A stretch of 64,000 nt of DNA from Corbicula japonica (lineage: Eukaryota > Mollusca > Bivalvia > Venerida > Cyrenidae): NCBI GenBank assembly GCA_038501625.1, contig JAZAYU010000005.1, forward strand, positions 5,270,001 through 5,334,000, in the 5' to 3' direction. Shown in pieces: positions 35,958 to 49,500 of this stretch. The translations under genes were made by a program, and so were the position numbers. The notes below the pieces were generated by a model that made no database searches, was not told the DNA's origin, and saw only the letters and a program-made list of their open reading frames with translations. Position 1 is the stretch's first letter, and every line of letters begins with the position of its first letter.

Positions 35958-37748
35958 GTATGTGCTATTTTGTTTCCAATTGGTATACATATTGTAAGGT
36001 ATAGACTGGTATACTTGAATCATATAATGAAAAGGATTGTTGCTTGATAAAATGATTGCTTGCTTTATTGCCGGTATGTCCGTTTGACCCTGTAATTGAT
36101 AAAAATAAATGACTGTATTGGCTATTTCAAAATTGAAGCGAGAGCGACGACTGATTTCGGCTTTTTATTCTATGACAACTTTGTTGTTCTCGTAATATAT
36201 GATATCCCTTTGAAGCGCATCTAATTGCCTATTTTGTGGTATAACTATTAAACTGAACAATAATTTTGTTTATAAGAAAATGCGATTCAAACAAATTGTT
36301 GTTGATACCGCCACTCGGATTATAAGAGGGTACCTTGTATAGCCGTTGGATTAGTGTCGAAAAAGGTACCCCTTATGGTCTACTTTTCCGCGAGAACTCG
36401 TTACTTTTTATTTGTGTCACTGTACTATACGTTAATCTGTCCCCTTGACAATGAGCTATCAAGCTAGCGTCATTATACAAACAAGAATAAATGAATTTTA
36501 GGAATAATGTAGTATATACTATATTATACAACAAACATTATTTACATTTTAGGTAGGATTTATATTATTTGTCTATTTTGACCCATATTAAGTCATCCCT
36601 ATCTCATTGCAACAGACAAATAAATAACCTGGTCCCAAGGTTTTATAAAACTGAGATTGGAAACCAATCTCAGCTTTACAACCTTCAACCCTGATCTCTT
36701 CCTTGTTCTCACTGGTCAAGGGTTTGTTGCGCATAGAAAGGGTATCCCCCACCGCGCAGGTGTAATTTATGCTACTCATAGGTCAATCTATGTTATGTCC
36801 TCTCAGACTTCGAATTAAAGTGTGCTGCGAAACAGTGGCTTGATAATTGCAAAGCAATATCGTGATACACACTCGTAATTGATCTGGGAGATTAAATATA
36901 AGGTGAAGTTGTTTTTCGAAATATTACATATTATAGCGCAATGCTTGCTGCGCTGTTTGCGATTATCATCGTTTTGTTTGATTTGTTAAAGAATTAAAGA
37001 TATTTGTTGCTGATTGGCCTACAGTCGCATTTTGACAGTAAATAACCTATCAAATAAAAATGTTAAGATGCTGATCAGACGGCACGGGTGTGCCGGCTGA
37101 TCTGGATCTAAATTGTTAGCCCATGCAATAAAGGTGTATCTATTGAGGAAAGGGTTAAGCATCTCTATTGGCATATTGTTCTGCCACTGAGCGTTCCAAG
37201 GTTGTAACCCGTCAGGTACGCTCTCTCGTTTATTGGTCGAGGTGTCTTATTTAAAACGGATCATTACATAAATCCGTGCTTTCTGTGAGTGGGAAGGCTG
37301 TATTTTCTGAGTGTGGCTTTTCTTGATAAGCATATTTCACTTTCTTTACAAAACATGTTAAATATCATAAAAAAGAAAGCCGGTATTTTTGCTATCCGGT
37401 AACTCTTTCTGTTAGAGGCTTAGCTGATGTTTATTAATGGTTTTGTGTTAAACCATAACATTAAGACATAAAACACCTGATAGCACTCTATCCATGGGTA
37501 ACACGCATATATGGCCAGTAACATGGCGCATGTGGAATGTGAAGTGTATTAGAGAAATAATTTCTTTGTTAACTATAATGCCGTGGCCTCATGAACATTT
37601 AAATAATATTGTAAATCATCAAAAAACTTAAATTTACTTTAAACAATTTGTTACACATGTAGTTCTGACGTAATTTTTTATATCAAGCACGTTTTAGTCA
37701 TTTTCTCTTCTTTTCCCATCCACGGTGCTATGGTATTCATATCGTCTT
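35958..37748. other. No gene seen; scattered repeat fragments
   Basis: Holds a foldback fragment at 36637-36684 ('aaaactgagattggaaacca' and inverse) and the right half of a TTAA-type MITE at 37066-37157 ending 'gaggaaagggttaa'. Nothing else recognised. Confidence 0.45.
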
Positions 37749-38624
37749 CTAGAAATTATATTTATTCCGGAAACAGCGCACACATTTAAATTTATCGTTT
37801 AAAATTCGGCGCATGCGCTTAATCTCTTTAGCTACTTCCGGTTCCTTGTCTTGTTGTTTCAAGACATTCCAACCAGAAAAGACATTCTCCAGCATTTTCT
37901 TTTTAAGGCCTGTATACAATATATCCATGATATCTAATGTACAGTCCTTCACACGGTCACTCTTACACTGACCAATATGGATTAAGACAGCTGTCTTCAG
38001 TGCGTATTTGCTGTATTGAACGTCCTCATGCATGTGTGTCCTGGTATATTTCAGGATCCGGAACGGTAAGATGTGCTTTCGAGATTTTCGAATTATCTCG
38101 ACTTCTTTCTTGACGTAAGATTTCCTCCAGAATGAGTACAGCGGTATTTCGAATACTTCACGGTGACTATCGAGATAGATAGCTGGATGAATATCAATCA
38201 AAACTTTGTAGTCGTCCTCTTTAGAATGACTGCACTTGTATAGCAGATACTCAGAGCTCCCTTCATCTGTTTCCGAACCATAAAAGGAACCGTTTCGGTC
38301 GATAATCTTCTCTTTGACTGCTTTCTTAAAACTACTCAGGTCGTAACCAGCGTCTTCTCCTCTGTGGTTATGTGTTAGGCATAAGAAATCGAACTCCACG
38401 GTAACAGGATCCTCGTCGGGGTCCTGTATTCTGGTATCTTCCTTAAAACTGCCGCATAGATAGAGGTCTTCTATATAGAAACGATGAAAGGTGAAACCAA
38501 TTAATGCGGTCCTAAGCTTCTTTTCCATGCATTTAAAAGTTGGTTCAACGTCGTCGAAATCCACGCAACATTCATCTTTCACAAAAGAACGTACAGATTC
38601 GCTTTCCTCATGCTTGCTGCACAT
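37749..38624 (-). CDS. cGAS-like/Mab-21 family nucleotidyltransferase, single coding exon
   Basis: A 291-residue protein from a true ATG. Residues 58-60 are GSF in LYLCGSFKEDTRI, the nucleotide-binding GS motif. E77 and D79 in VEFDFLCL are the paired metal ligands, and D144 in VLIDIHPAI is the third acidic residue. So the catalytic set of the Mab-21/cGAS-like fold looks complete. A C-terminal helical part (YSKYALKTAVLIHIGQCK, then CTLDIMDILYTGLKKKM) fits the Mab-21 C-terminal half. The protein ends in a basic Cys-containing tail and is shorter than a full cGAS core. A pyrimidine tract and CAG about 30 bp before the ATG (38653) suggest a 5'UTR intron. Members sense nucleic acid and make cyclic dinucleotides for STING, while others (Mab-21) are developmental and inactive. 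The sensor role is inference. Confidence 0.8.
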   Translation of the reverse strand: MCSKHEESESVRSFVKDECCVDFDDVEPTFKCMEKKLRTALIGFTFHRFYIEDLYLCGSFKEDTRIQDPDEDPVTVEFDFLCLTHNHRGEDAGYDLSSFKKAVKEKIIDRNGSFYGSETDEGSSEYLLYKCSHSKEDDYKVLIDIHPAIYLDSHREVFEIPLYSFWRKSYVKKEVEIIRKSRKHILPFRILKYTRTHMHEDVQYSKYALKTAVLIHIGQCKSDRVKDCTLDIMDILYTGLKKKMLENVFSGWNVLKQQDKEPEVAKEIKRMRRILNDKFKCVRCFRNKYNF

Positions 38625-38654
38625 GTTCGTTTAACCGTCGGTTGTATTCTCTGG

Positions 38655-41600
38655 AAAGAAATAGATAAAAATAATTCTTATTTAATTACATCATAAGGAA
38701 AATGATGTCGCAGAGCTGTATTTAGTGTTCACCACACTTTTCCATCCAATCACTGAGCCCGAATTTCAAATATTATCTGTGATAACTACCCGCTTCAACT
38801 ACTTAATTATTTAGTGTCTGTCATAACATTATGAAATCAGGTCTGAAAGTTGTAAGATAAAATTGTGGTGATCACTAAGTTATTTAGTGTATATTAAATG
38901 AAGGTTGACCAACTTAGAAACCAAGGTCACTTCGCTACGCTCCGTTCCTTTAGGGTTTCTGAATTTTTAAACTTTACTTAAGGGTCCACTAAACTCCTCC
39001 TTGCTCGTTCATCGATAAAAAAGACATACAGGCAGTCATGTTTTTACGTGATCAACGAACTGAAAGTGCTGGAAACAGCGGAACGTTATCCTGATCACGA
39101 CATACAAGCAGTTATGTTTTTATATGAAATCAAATTTTCCCATCATGTTTATTTTCGGTGTCTATGGGAAATTATTTTGCTGTTGTTTTTTTTTTCTACA
39201 CCGGAAAATAAAACTCGGTGCCAGGTTAGTAAAAGTGAAGAAATATAGTCTACAGAGGTTTTATTTAAGGATTAAATCGAATTTTATTGTTTTCATTTGG
39301 GTATGGTAAACAGTTACTTTTAGTAATGTGTATGAAACTCGCTTTTTTGTATTAATGATTTGGATTTAAACTTTTCAATAAAAATGAAAAATGGTACATG
39401 TATGCACTGTAAATCGTAGAAAAGAAGATTAACAGCAAATAGTAAAGTTATAAAATGTAGAAGCTCTAGCGCTTGATGAATTATTCTGCCGACAGAGTGC
39501 AGCAATTGTTCAACTCGAAAGTCAAGAAATGCTATAGTAAACAATTACAACGATTTAGGCGCGCAATCTCCCGCAGCATGTACTTAACCTGAAATCGTGG
39601 AGAATAACGCCTATATTTAAACATCCGCAAGATAACATTAGTTTCCTGTAGTCAATTGTCTACTAAAGCATTAGGAATGCGCAGTGAAAAATCAGTATGG
39701 GCCCAACACGTGAAATACATCTCACAGTTAACTTTCTAACATGTCAAATACAGCCGCCAGGCAACAATCAAAGCGCTGATAGCGTTGAAAGACTTTCGCG
39801 CCTGAGAATTACATTACGCAGCAGAATGTCAACTTTGGCTTACATCGTTTAATATGTGCACACGATAGAAACTGCATGTCAACTTAAATACTTGCTCACG
39901 GCCAGTATGAAAGAGTAGTCAAACATCTGCTATAAAATCCCCACAAAATACCCCAGAATGCTGGATTTGGCATATAGATTTTCAAATTTTCCCGGACCCC
40001 CCATGATACGTTAGGCCTCTTACAAATTAATTTGGGCCTGATAAACGGACTGATTTTCTAGCTTAGTTAAAAATTAACATTGTTAAAAAATAACTCGCTG
40101 AGTTGAACCCCCCTTGCTGAAATCCTGGATCCGCCCCTGTCTTCTATTGTAAATGCAAATGTTATGTAGTGTATAAGCTGACTAAACAATACCAAATCCT
40201 GTAGAGTATACTTCTAGTATCAATGAGACATAAGCTATTAATATTAATTAGTAGGCGGTGCTACTTAAACTTTGTAGAGAATGTTCATTCATAGTATCAT
40301 GTTACATCTCCGATGAGTAATTTCCAGCATTTAACAAGAATTGGCCTATGTTAAGATAAACAGAACCGTTATTTCCTGGTTAGAGATAAAACGAATTCAA
40401 TTAAGAGAGTAATAAGAGATAGCTAAACTGTTAATTGTCTAAAACAAAACAACATCCTGATAAAAAGAGACGTGTTTCTCGCTGACCTGAATACAGTTTA
40501 GTCACTGATCACGTGACTGATTTCTTTATAATTGGATTTTTAATATCCCTTCATTTTTGTTTGAACACCAACATAATATTGTTTTCTTCTTCTCTTTGTT
40601 GCACTGTCTGTACAAATGTTCGTCATCGTTCGTAATAAATTAACTTTCTTAATATGTACTACTTTCTGACGCCGCACAACTATGGAACTTGTTAGGCGTA
40701 ACTAAACTACTCATGCATATTAAGCTGTTTGTTCACTTACGTAGCTGGACATGATTTCACTCAACATTTGTTTGATGGAGTTTTTGGCATGGACGCTACA
40801 AATTACTCGGACACGTACTAAAGATCACTATTCTTTCGTGGAATTGTGTGCTTGAATGTGCTTAAAACGTCTGCATTTCATTTCGGCCTGCTCTCGCGGT
40901 GACCACAAAACCCGCTTACTTGAATACGCTCGATGTCGCAGTGATACACAGGAAGTTAAAAACTGCGCGTCGCCGTGTTCTAGATTTCTAGCTCTTAAGA
41001 CTTTCGCGCATGCGCGCGAAAGTCTAAAAATTATATCTTATTTGACCTAAATCTGAAAAATTTGATATAAATACAACCTTAAATACTATACCGTTTACGT
41101 AAAGGTTTAACAATTATTTTTACCAACACTGTATAGCAATATAAAATAAAACAAGGCAGTCTGAATGACAGCAATACCTATGACTCACCGCATGAGGGAA
41201 TGTTGAAAAGGTTATGGATGCTGAAATGTTAAGTAAAATTTGTTCAAATTTTGTATGAAACTTCAACATTGGATTCACCATTATTTAATGTGACAGTACG
41301 ATCCATGTCAGGAAATGATCTGTGTATATATATGCCATCACTTGTTTGGCTTGTTACTCAATGTTGCCAAAACCTTTGGCCTCCACTTGTGACCTTGACC
41401 GTGAGCAGCACAGTTGAAACATATGCACTGCAAATTGTCCAGGTGAGATGAACATTTGACCAAAGTTTAATGAAATTCCTGAATTAAATTAATGAACTTA
41501 TGGAGCGGACAGAAATACTCGACTCAAATCTATAACCCACACTTGTGACAACATTGGCCTTAAACCAGCACATTTAAAACATAGGTTCGGCACATCATCT

Positions 41601-42825
41601 CACTAAAGTTAACATTTGATAAAAGTTTCATAAAATTACTTCTAGGAGTTTATAAGTTATGAAGCGGACACGCATGACTCAAACCTATGACCACCACTTG
41701 TGACATCGACCTTGAGCCAGCATGGTTAAAACATATCGTCTCTATGAGGTATACATTTAACCAAAAGTTCATGAAATTCTTTCTATAGGCGTTCACAAAG
41801 TTATGGAGCGGATGCAAAATACGTGTTTGAAACCTTTTAACACCACTGGTGACATTGATCTTGAGCTAGCCTAGTTGGACAATATGTTCTGCACATCGTC
41901 TTGAAGGGGGCGAAAATTCTACTATTGGAAATAATAAAGAAATATTTACTTACAGTTTGGCAGCTTGTATTGTATTGTGCACACTTCTGCAAATCAATTT
42001 CTGGACAATAAATCGTTGAAATAATGTAAAACTCTCTAACGCGCCACTCCACCACTCCTATAACCACGTGTAGTTTATCTAACAGCAACAGCGTGTCAGG
42101 AAAAAATAAATTGCATCACTCAGCGACAGACAAGGTCAGATTATTTTAATAATAGAGGGGATTTCCTCTGGGAAATTGAGAAATTTGTGGAGTAGTTGTC
42201 TGAAAACGCATGAAAATATCACGCAACTACGGAAGCCTATTAGGGCCATTATGTCAAGTATGACTAATTTAATTGAAATTTTGTTTCACCCCACTTCATG
42301 CCGAACTTTACAGAAAAGCGGAAAACGCGAACCTGCATCCCATACGTACACAAATAATTGTGCAGGTACCGAATGAAAAGCCACATTTTGATGTACTTTT
42401 GTTGATGCGTGTGGAGTTCATGAATTTAAGAATAATATTAAAAAAATCGGCCAAACAGATGTTCATGTTTGTTGCGAAATGTACGGCTTATGCAGGAGAG
42501 TATGTTGTCAGGAATTTCAAGACTTGGCTGGGTTACTGACCTTAATTTTCAATAACTGTACGAGGCGCACTAGAATTGTACAAGAATCTACTGGAACTTG
42601 TTAACAAAACTGTGGAATAATCAGTGAGATAATCATTTCACAGGCTTCATTTAAATTCACAGTAGCGCTATTTGTGTAGTGTGGCGGCCGTAAAATTTCT
42701 CCCCGTACATATAGTTAGTACTTTATCAGTTATCAGTAAATTAACCCGTTACCGATGTAGTGCAGTAATGATTACGTATATCAGGGCAAATCCGATCAAC
42801 CTTTTTGGGGGTTGTCCAGGTTTGC
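38655..42825. other. Gene-poor stretch up to the assembly gap
   Basis: No supported coding exon. Contains a diverged repeat partner (39125-39312), a GC palindrome 'ctttcgcgcatgcgcgcgaa' at about 41001, and at about 41150-41900 three or four decayed units of a repeat with 'cttgtgaccttgacc' and 'catgaaattc' words. The missing RABGGTA C-terminal exons were looked for here and not found. Confidence 0.45.
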
Positions 42826-43325
42826 NNNNNNNNNNNNNNNNNNNNNNNNNNNNNNNNNNNNNNNNNNNNNNNNNNNNNNNNNNNNNNNNNNNNNNNNNNN
42901 NNNNNNNNNNNNNNNNNNNNNNNNNNNNNNNNNNNNNNNNNNNNNNNNNNNNNNNNNNNNNNNNNNNNNNNNNNNNNNNNNNNNNNNNNNNNNNNNNNNN
43001 NNNNNNNNNNNNNNNNNNNNNNNNNNNNNNNNNNNNNNNNNNNNNNNNNNNNNNNNNNNNNNNNNNNNNNNNNNNNNNNNNNNNNNNNNNNNNNNNNNNN
43101 NNNNNNNNNNNNNNNNNNNNNNNNNNNNNNNNNNNNNNNNNNNNNNNNNNNNNNNNNNNNNNNNNNNNNNNNNNNNNNNNNNNNNNNNNNNNNNNNNNNN
43201 NNNNNNNNNNNNNNNNNNNNNNNNNNNNNNNNNNNNNNNNNNNNNNNNNNNNNNNNNNNNNNNNNNNNNNNNNNNNNNNNNNNNNNNNNNNNNNNNNNNN
43301 NNNNNNNNNNNNNNNNNNNNNNNNN
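42826..43325. other. Assembly gap of exactly 500 N
   Basis: A run of 500 N. The round number suggests a fixed-size scaffolding gap, so real distance and even adjacency are unknown. It cuts the RABGGTA gene. Confidence 0.98.
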
Positions 43326-43528
43326 CATGAAAATATAATTTTCAGACCTCACTCTGTGAAAAATATATTTATTTTACACTGGTAAAACAAATTATATTAT
43401 CCTATATAATCTATTTGTCATAGCAATTTCTCAAAAACTGATTTTCAAATTCTCTATTTGTTTATGTTCATTTCCAAAATCTAGCCTGTTTGTATATCAG
43501 TTATCTTAAACAGAAGTATACAACTCAC

Positions 43529-46500
43529 CTGAATCTGGACCCGGCATCTCTCTGTGACATGATCCAGGCCTCAGACTGATCTGGGTTCAATTCAATGCTG
43601 TCTGAAGATCCCCAATCCTCTCCTACAGCTGAAACATTTATCTCTACTTTTTCATTGGAAGGAATCCATGGTGTTGTATTGCTTGATTTGAAAATGTACC
43701 TTCTGTTAAGGACAAATAAATCATTATAATATGGTAACAGTTTGTTTGTTTTTTTCTTAAATGGCAAACCTCTCTTAAATTAGGGAGACTCTAAATGGCC
43801 ATGTTATGATGTAGACTTATTTCAGGTAACAGTACATGGCAGCATAATGCCACTGGCATCCAAAAGTTATCTGGATAGCCAACATTCAATATACCAGCAA
43901 GACAGCCAATATTCAAACAAGCTGGACATCATGTATTCTTAATCCAAGCCAGGATAGCACACACTCCACAAGGCAGCTTTATAGCCAACATTCAATAGGC
44001 AACCTGGACAGCCAAGATTCTACAACAATGTAGTTTCTGATCAGTTGGCATGGATATGCCGGTTGATCTCGATTGACACTGTTTGCCCACTGATAACAGC
44101 CATGTCCTCTGGAGTAAAGAGTAAATGACGAAATGAAAATAAAGATAAATAGTACAATGAAAAGGATATCCATATAGATGAATAGATGTCTGTCTGCTTT
44201 TTGTGTGAGCACCATACACCTTCAACTTTATCACCATTTACAAACACATCAATTTCACAAGTGGCCGCTGAAAGCTGCAAAGACAAACAGAAACAACATT
44301 TAAAGACAAAGAACAATAGATTCAGGTTAACCCTTTACTCCAAATTTATACAGGGTTTATCACATGTGTGACAAGTGTAGATCCAGATCAGCTAGCAAGT
44401 ATGTGTCATGTGTTCTGGATCTAACTTTTCACTTTTGACACAAATAAACTAATGAATCTAAAATTAAGCAGTTCCTGATTAGATGGCTTGGATTGTGCTG
44501 GCTGATCTAAATTTACACTGTTATACCATAGGATAACAGCCTTCGGACAATTTTAGGGATATTTCAGTTTTTACATACTAAATTTAGAAAGAACTTACAA
44601 CTATAAATCAATTTCTTATAACTAATATGTGATTTTCTTACACATTTTGACAATAAAATAGTATTTTTACACCAAATGCATAATAAGTAAAAGCATCTGC
44701 TCAAATTTATGACGTCTTATCAACAATTGACGACAACTGTCCGAAAGGTACCTTTTCCCGTGACGCGACCCATATCACATAGAGTGTCATGTCACTGTAG
44801 ATTGAACTTGACACTGAAAGGTTCAATTTTCTTTTTGAAAAAAATTTAAAGTTTCAAGTCAATCTCTTGAAAACTGGAGGAAGAAGTTTTTGTTGAATCA
44901 TACTCTCCTCCAAAAAAATAATACAGTGAAACCTGCCTTAGCAGCCACCTGCGAATAGTAACCACCTGTCTTAAACAGCCAGTTTGAAAAGAACCTAAAC
45001 TGACATTTTGTTCTAATTTTTTACTGTCTTTAACAGCCACCTGTCTTCAGCAGCCACTTTTTGTTACTCCCTTCGGTGGCTGCTACAGACAGGTTTGACT
45101 GTAGACTGATCCACATGAGAAAAAAAAAGTTCGCGCAAATCTACTACAAACATATGTTTAAAGTTTCAAGTCGATATCTTGAAAACTGTTGACGTAGTAA
45201 GTGCCACAGAACAACCACATAACCGGATGATGACTCCTTTATTCCCTCCAAACTTTGTTTGCGGGGTATATTAAAGATCCTACTGTTTAGTTGGTCAAAG
45301 GAAGACAACTCAGAAAATGTATCACTGAAGTTGATAATCTTGTCAGTTTTAAATTCTGTCATTAGTAAAAAGTTAAATTCAGATGTAGCCATTATCAATC
45401 AGTTTTACCCTTTCCATCATAGATACACCTTTATGGCATGGGCGAACAGTTTAGATCCAGATCAGCTGGCACATCCAAGCCGTCTGATCAGGATCTAAAC
45501 TGTTAGCTTTTTGATTCATTACCCGGTAATTTATTTCTGACCTAAATGCGACCAGTGCAGATCATCATCAGATGACCCTCGTACACTGGTTGCACGTGCG
45601 TAAAAATGCGTATATATATGGAGGAAAGAGTGAAGCAAGTAGTAATGCATTTCAGGAGGTAGTTATTAGTATCAGCAGGTAGTTTTAAGTTTCATTAGGC
45701 AGTAATTAGTTATAGCAGGTAGTAATTACGACAAAAGTAATTAAATTAACTAGATGTTTTTTGTGAAAAACGCATGTCTCCCCCCCAGCCCCCCCCCCCC
45801 CACCCCCTGAGCCCAGACCCCTGTGACTTTGACCTTTGACCTACTGATCCCATAATCAATAGGGTTCTTCTACTCAGTAAGGGCTATTACCCTATTTAGT
45901 TTGAATATTCTGAGTCAAGCGGTACTCCAGTAATTGACCGGATCCGGTTTTACTCTTCGGGGCCCCTGTGACTTGACCTTTGACCTACTGACCCCAAAAT
46001 CAATAGGGTTCTTCTACTCTATAATGGCTATCAACCTATGAAGTTTGAAGTCCCTGGGTCAAAGGGTACTCAAGTAATGGAGCAGAAACGGTTTTCACTC
46101 TTCGGTCCCCTGTGACCTTGACCTTGTACCTACTGACCCCAAAATCAATAGGGTTCTTCTACTCAATAAGGGCTATCATCCTATGAAGTTTGAAGGCTCT
46201 GGGTCAAAGGGTACTCGAATTATTGAGCGGAAACGGTTTTCACTCTTCGGGCCCATGACCTTGACCGTTGACCTACTGACCCCAAAATCAGTAGGGTTCT
46301 TCTACTCAATAAGGGCTATCAACCTATGAAGTTTGAAGGCTCTGGGTCAAAGGGTACTCAAATTATTGAGCGGAAACGGTTTTCACTCTTCAGGCCCCTG
46401 TGACCTTTACCTTTGACCTACTGACCCAAAAATCAAAAGGGGTTCTTCTACTCAATAAGGGCTATCATCCTATGAAGTTTGAAGGCTCTGGGTCAAAGGG

Positions 46501-49500
46501 TACTCGAGTTATTGAGCGGAAACGGTTTTCACTCTTCGGGTCACTGTGACCTTGACCTTTGACCTACTGACCCCAAAATTGATAGGGTTCTTCTACTCAA
46601 TAAGGGCTATCACCCTATGAAGTTTGGAGGCTCTGGGTCAAAGGGTACTTGAGTTATTGAGCAGAAACGGTTTTCACTCTTCGGGTCACTGTGACCTTGA
46701 CCTTTGACCTACTGACCCCAAAATCAATAGGGTTCTTCTACTCAATAAGGGCTATCACCCTATGAAGTTTGAAGGCTCTGGGTCAACGGGTACTCGAGTT
46801 ATTGAGCGGAAACCGTTTTCACTCTTCGGGTCACTGTGACTTTGACCTTTGACCTACTGAGTTATTGAGCGGAAATGGAAGTGTGAAAGACGGACAGACG
46901 GACAGGGCAAAAACAATATGTCTCCCCCAGAGCGGGGGGAGACATAATAAAATTAAGATTTATTTTATTGATGATCGACAATTTCCATATTGGCAAGTTC
47001 TCTATCATTTACTTTACAATTTAAAATGGTTCATTGAGTTAGAGGTTCAAACACCCAAGGGCAACAGAAAAACAAAAAATCCAGCATCCAAAATAAAAAG
47101 GAAAAAGTGGAGTTATAGGTCTTCTGGGAGGGTAACACACACTCCTAATCAATCTCTAAACAAATACCACACAATCAAAACTAATCTCTTATCAAACAAA
47201 TAGTGATGTTGTTTTTAACCCATTCCCGTACAGAAACACCTTTTTTGCTAGGGCGAACAGTTTAGATCCAGATCAGCCGGCACATCCGTTCCGTCTGATC
47301 AGGATCTAAACTGTTCGCTTTTTGATTCATTAGGTTATTTCTGACCAAAATGCGACCAGTGCAGATCCTGATCAGACGGCATGGATGTGCCGGCTGATCA
47401 GGATCTACACTGGTCGCACATGCGTAAAAATGCGTATTTATCCAGGAATGGGTTAAATCAATTTTTGTAAATGTTTGTTTATAGCTTATTTCATGGCCTT
47501 TTCCTGTAGTTAGCCTACCCTTTTCTCCATGGATAGCCTTTAATCACATGGGCAACCAGTGTAGATCCAGATCAGCCTGGACATCTATGAAGTCTGATCA
47601 GTACCTACCCTGGTCAGATCTCACCTACTGAATCTAAGAGCAAACAGTGTAGATCTTAATCAGACTGCAAGGATGTGCAGAATGATCTGGATCTACATTG
47701 TTTGACTTTGGGTTATTAGCCATACCCCATGCACTAAAGGTTAACCCTACAGATATAGGCAAACTTCACACAGCCATACACCTGTCATGCCATTGTATGT
47801 TGTTTTTTAATATGTATTAAAATAGGAAACCTTTAAACAAAAATCTACATGCAAAACTAGTGGGCACAGTTATTAAGGTTTTTAATAAGGCCTTTTTGGT
47901 TTTGCAATGATCATTAAACATGCTACTTACCAGTGAAGTGTTTGAATTTAGTATCTGAATAATGATTAAAATAGATAGAAGTTCTGACACTTGATGCCAT
48001 GTAAAACAAAACAAAAAGTTAATCCTTTACTCCATATATACACATTATTATGCATGTGCCACCAGTGTAGATCCAGATCAGTTGGCACATCCGTGGCATC
48101 TTATTTAGATCTGCATTGTTGCCTCTGGGTCAGAAATAACCAAACAAATCTAAAAGTGAACAGTGTAGATCCTGATCAGAGAGCATGGATGTGCTGGCTG
48201 ATCTGGATCTACACTGTTTGCCCACGCAATAAAAGCGTTTATATTGAGGAAAGGGTACTGGAAATAAACTATATTTGACTGAATATCTCTCAGGATAATT
48301 GGAAAATGAATTTAAAATATCTATTATTAAAGCTATTAATCTGAAATGTAAACAGAAAAATTTGGCGACCATTTAAAAAAGTTTTATTGTGATGTTTATC
48401 ATTATCGCACAATGCGAAATATTTACCAGAACAGGTTGTGTTGTGCTGATCATCAACTCTTGTGTGGACCTGTCTGCATACATACAGCTTACTCCTGTTT
48501 TCTTCTTTCCTTTAAAGTGAATTTCCATACATTATGTAAAAACTGTTGATGAAAAGTAAGTTTTTGCATAAATTGTCAAAATTTAAACCGCCACAGACAG
48601 AAACACGAAATAGGATACAAAAATCTAACTGGTTTAATAACTTTACACAGATATAGTTATCAAGTACAAAAATTGATGCCTCACAGTGAGAGATCTATGC
48701 AAATTGATGCCTCACAGTGAGAGATGCAAATGAGGCAGATTTACTATATGCTTACACATGTGTAGTCTAAAATAAACAGAATGAAATAATTGCCGTCCAG
48801 CCAGAATAGAAACAAATAAAACATAAATGAAGAATGAGAATTACGAACTACCATACATTTCGACTTTTGACGGTGCGATTCAATGTATTATCTTTCTTTA
48901 TAAATAAAAAAATACTATTGACTGTCACTTTAAAGAAAACACAATTTATAAGGAATAATGTCAATTTTAAAACACACCATTTCCTGTGACATGCCCTTTA
49001 TTAACATAGTGTCATCTGACATTTGGCATACAAGAACTGACTGGATAAACAAAAATAATGATTTTTACAAATATAGTGCTCTCGAAGACCTGGTTTATTT
49101 TAGATATCTGCATCTTAACAATTCCTTGAGGAAATTCTTTTGATAAAAACCCTGCTTCATTTCAGAAATATTTTATTGGTAATTAACCCTTTTCTCCATA
49201 GGTACACCTTCATTATATGTTGAACAGTGTAGATCCAGATCAGCTGGCAGATTCATGCCATCTAATTAGGATCAATCCAATTCATTTTTAGATTGGTCAG
49301 GTATATCTGATATAATCTGCGAACAGTGCAGATCCAGTTCAGATGACATGGATTTGCTGGCTGATCTGGATCTTCACTGGTCACACGATTTACATATAAT
49401 GCGTATACAAGGATGCAAGTTGGGAATTCTAAAAAACCTGAAATCCTGAAAAATTGTCAATTTATATAGGGAAAATAAAGAAAAACAACCATTATTAGAC

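Noticed and set aside
40856..41050. 64-codon Cys/Arg-rich plus-strand ORF
   Set aside because: No domain, and it crosses a CGCGCATGCGCG palindrome. No splice partners found.
48958..49143. 61-codon plus-strand ORF in a RABGGTA intron
   Set aside because: AT-rich composition, no motif, antisense to an intron with no supporting splice signals.
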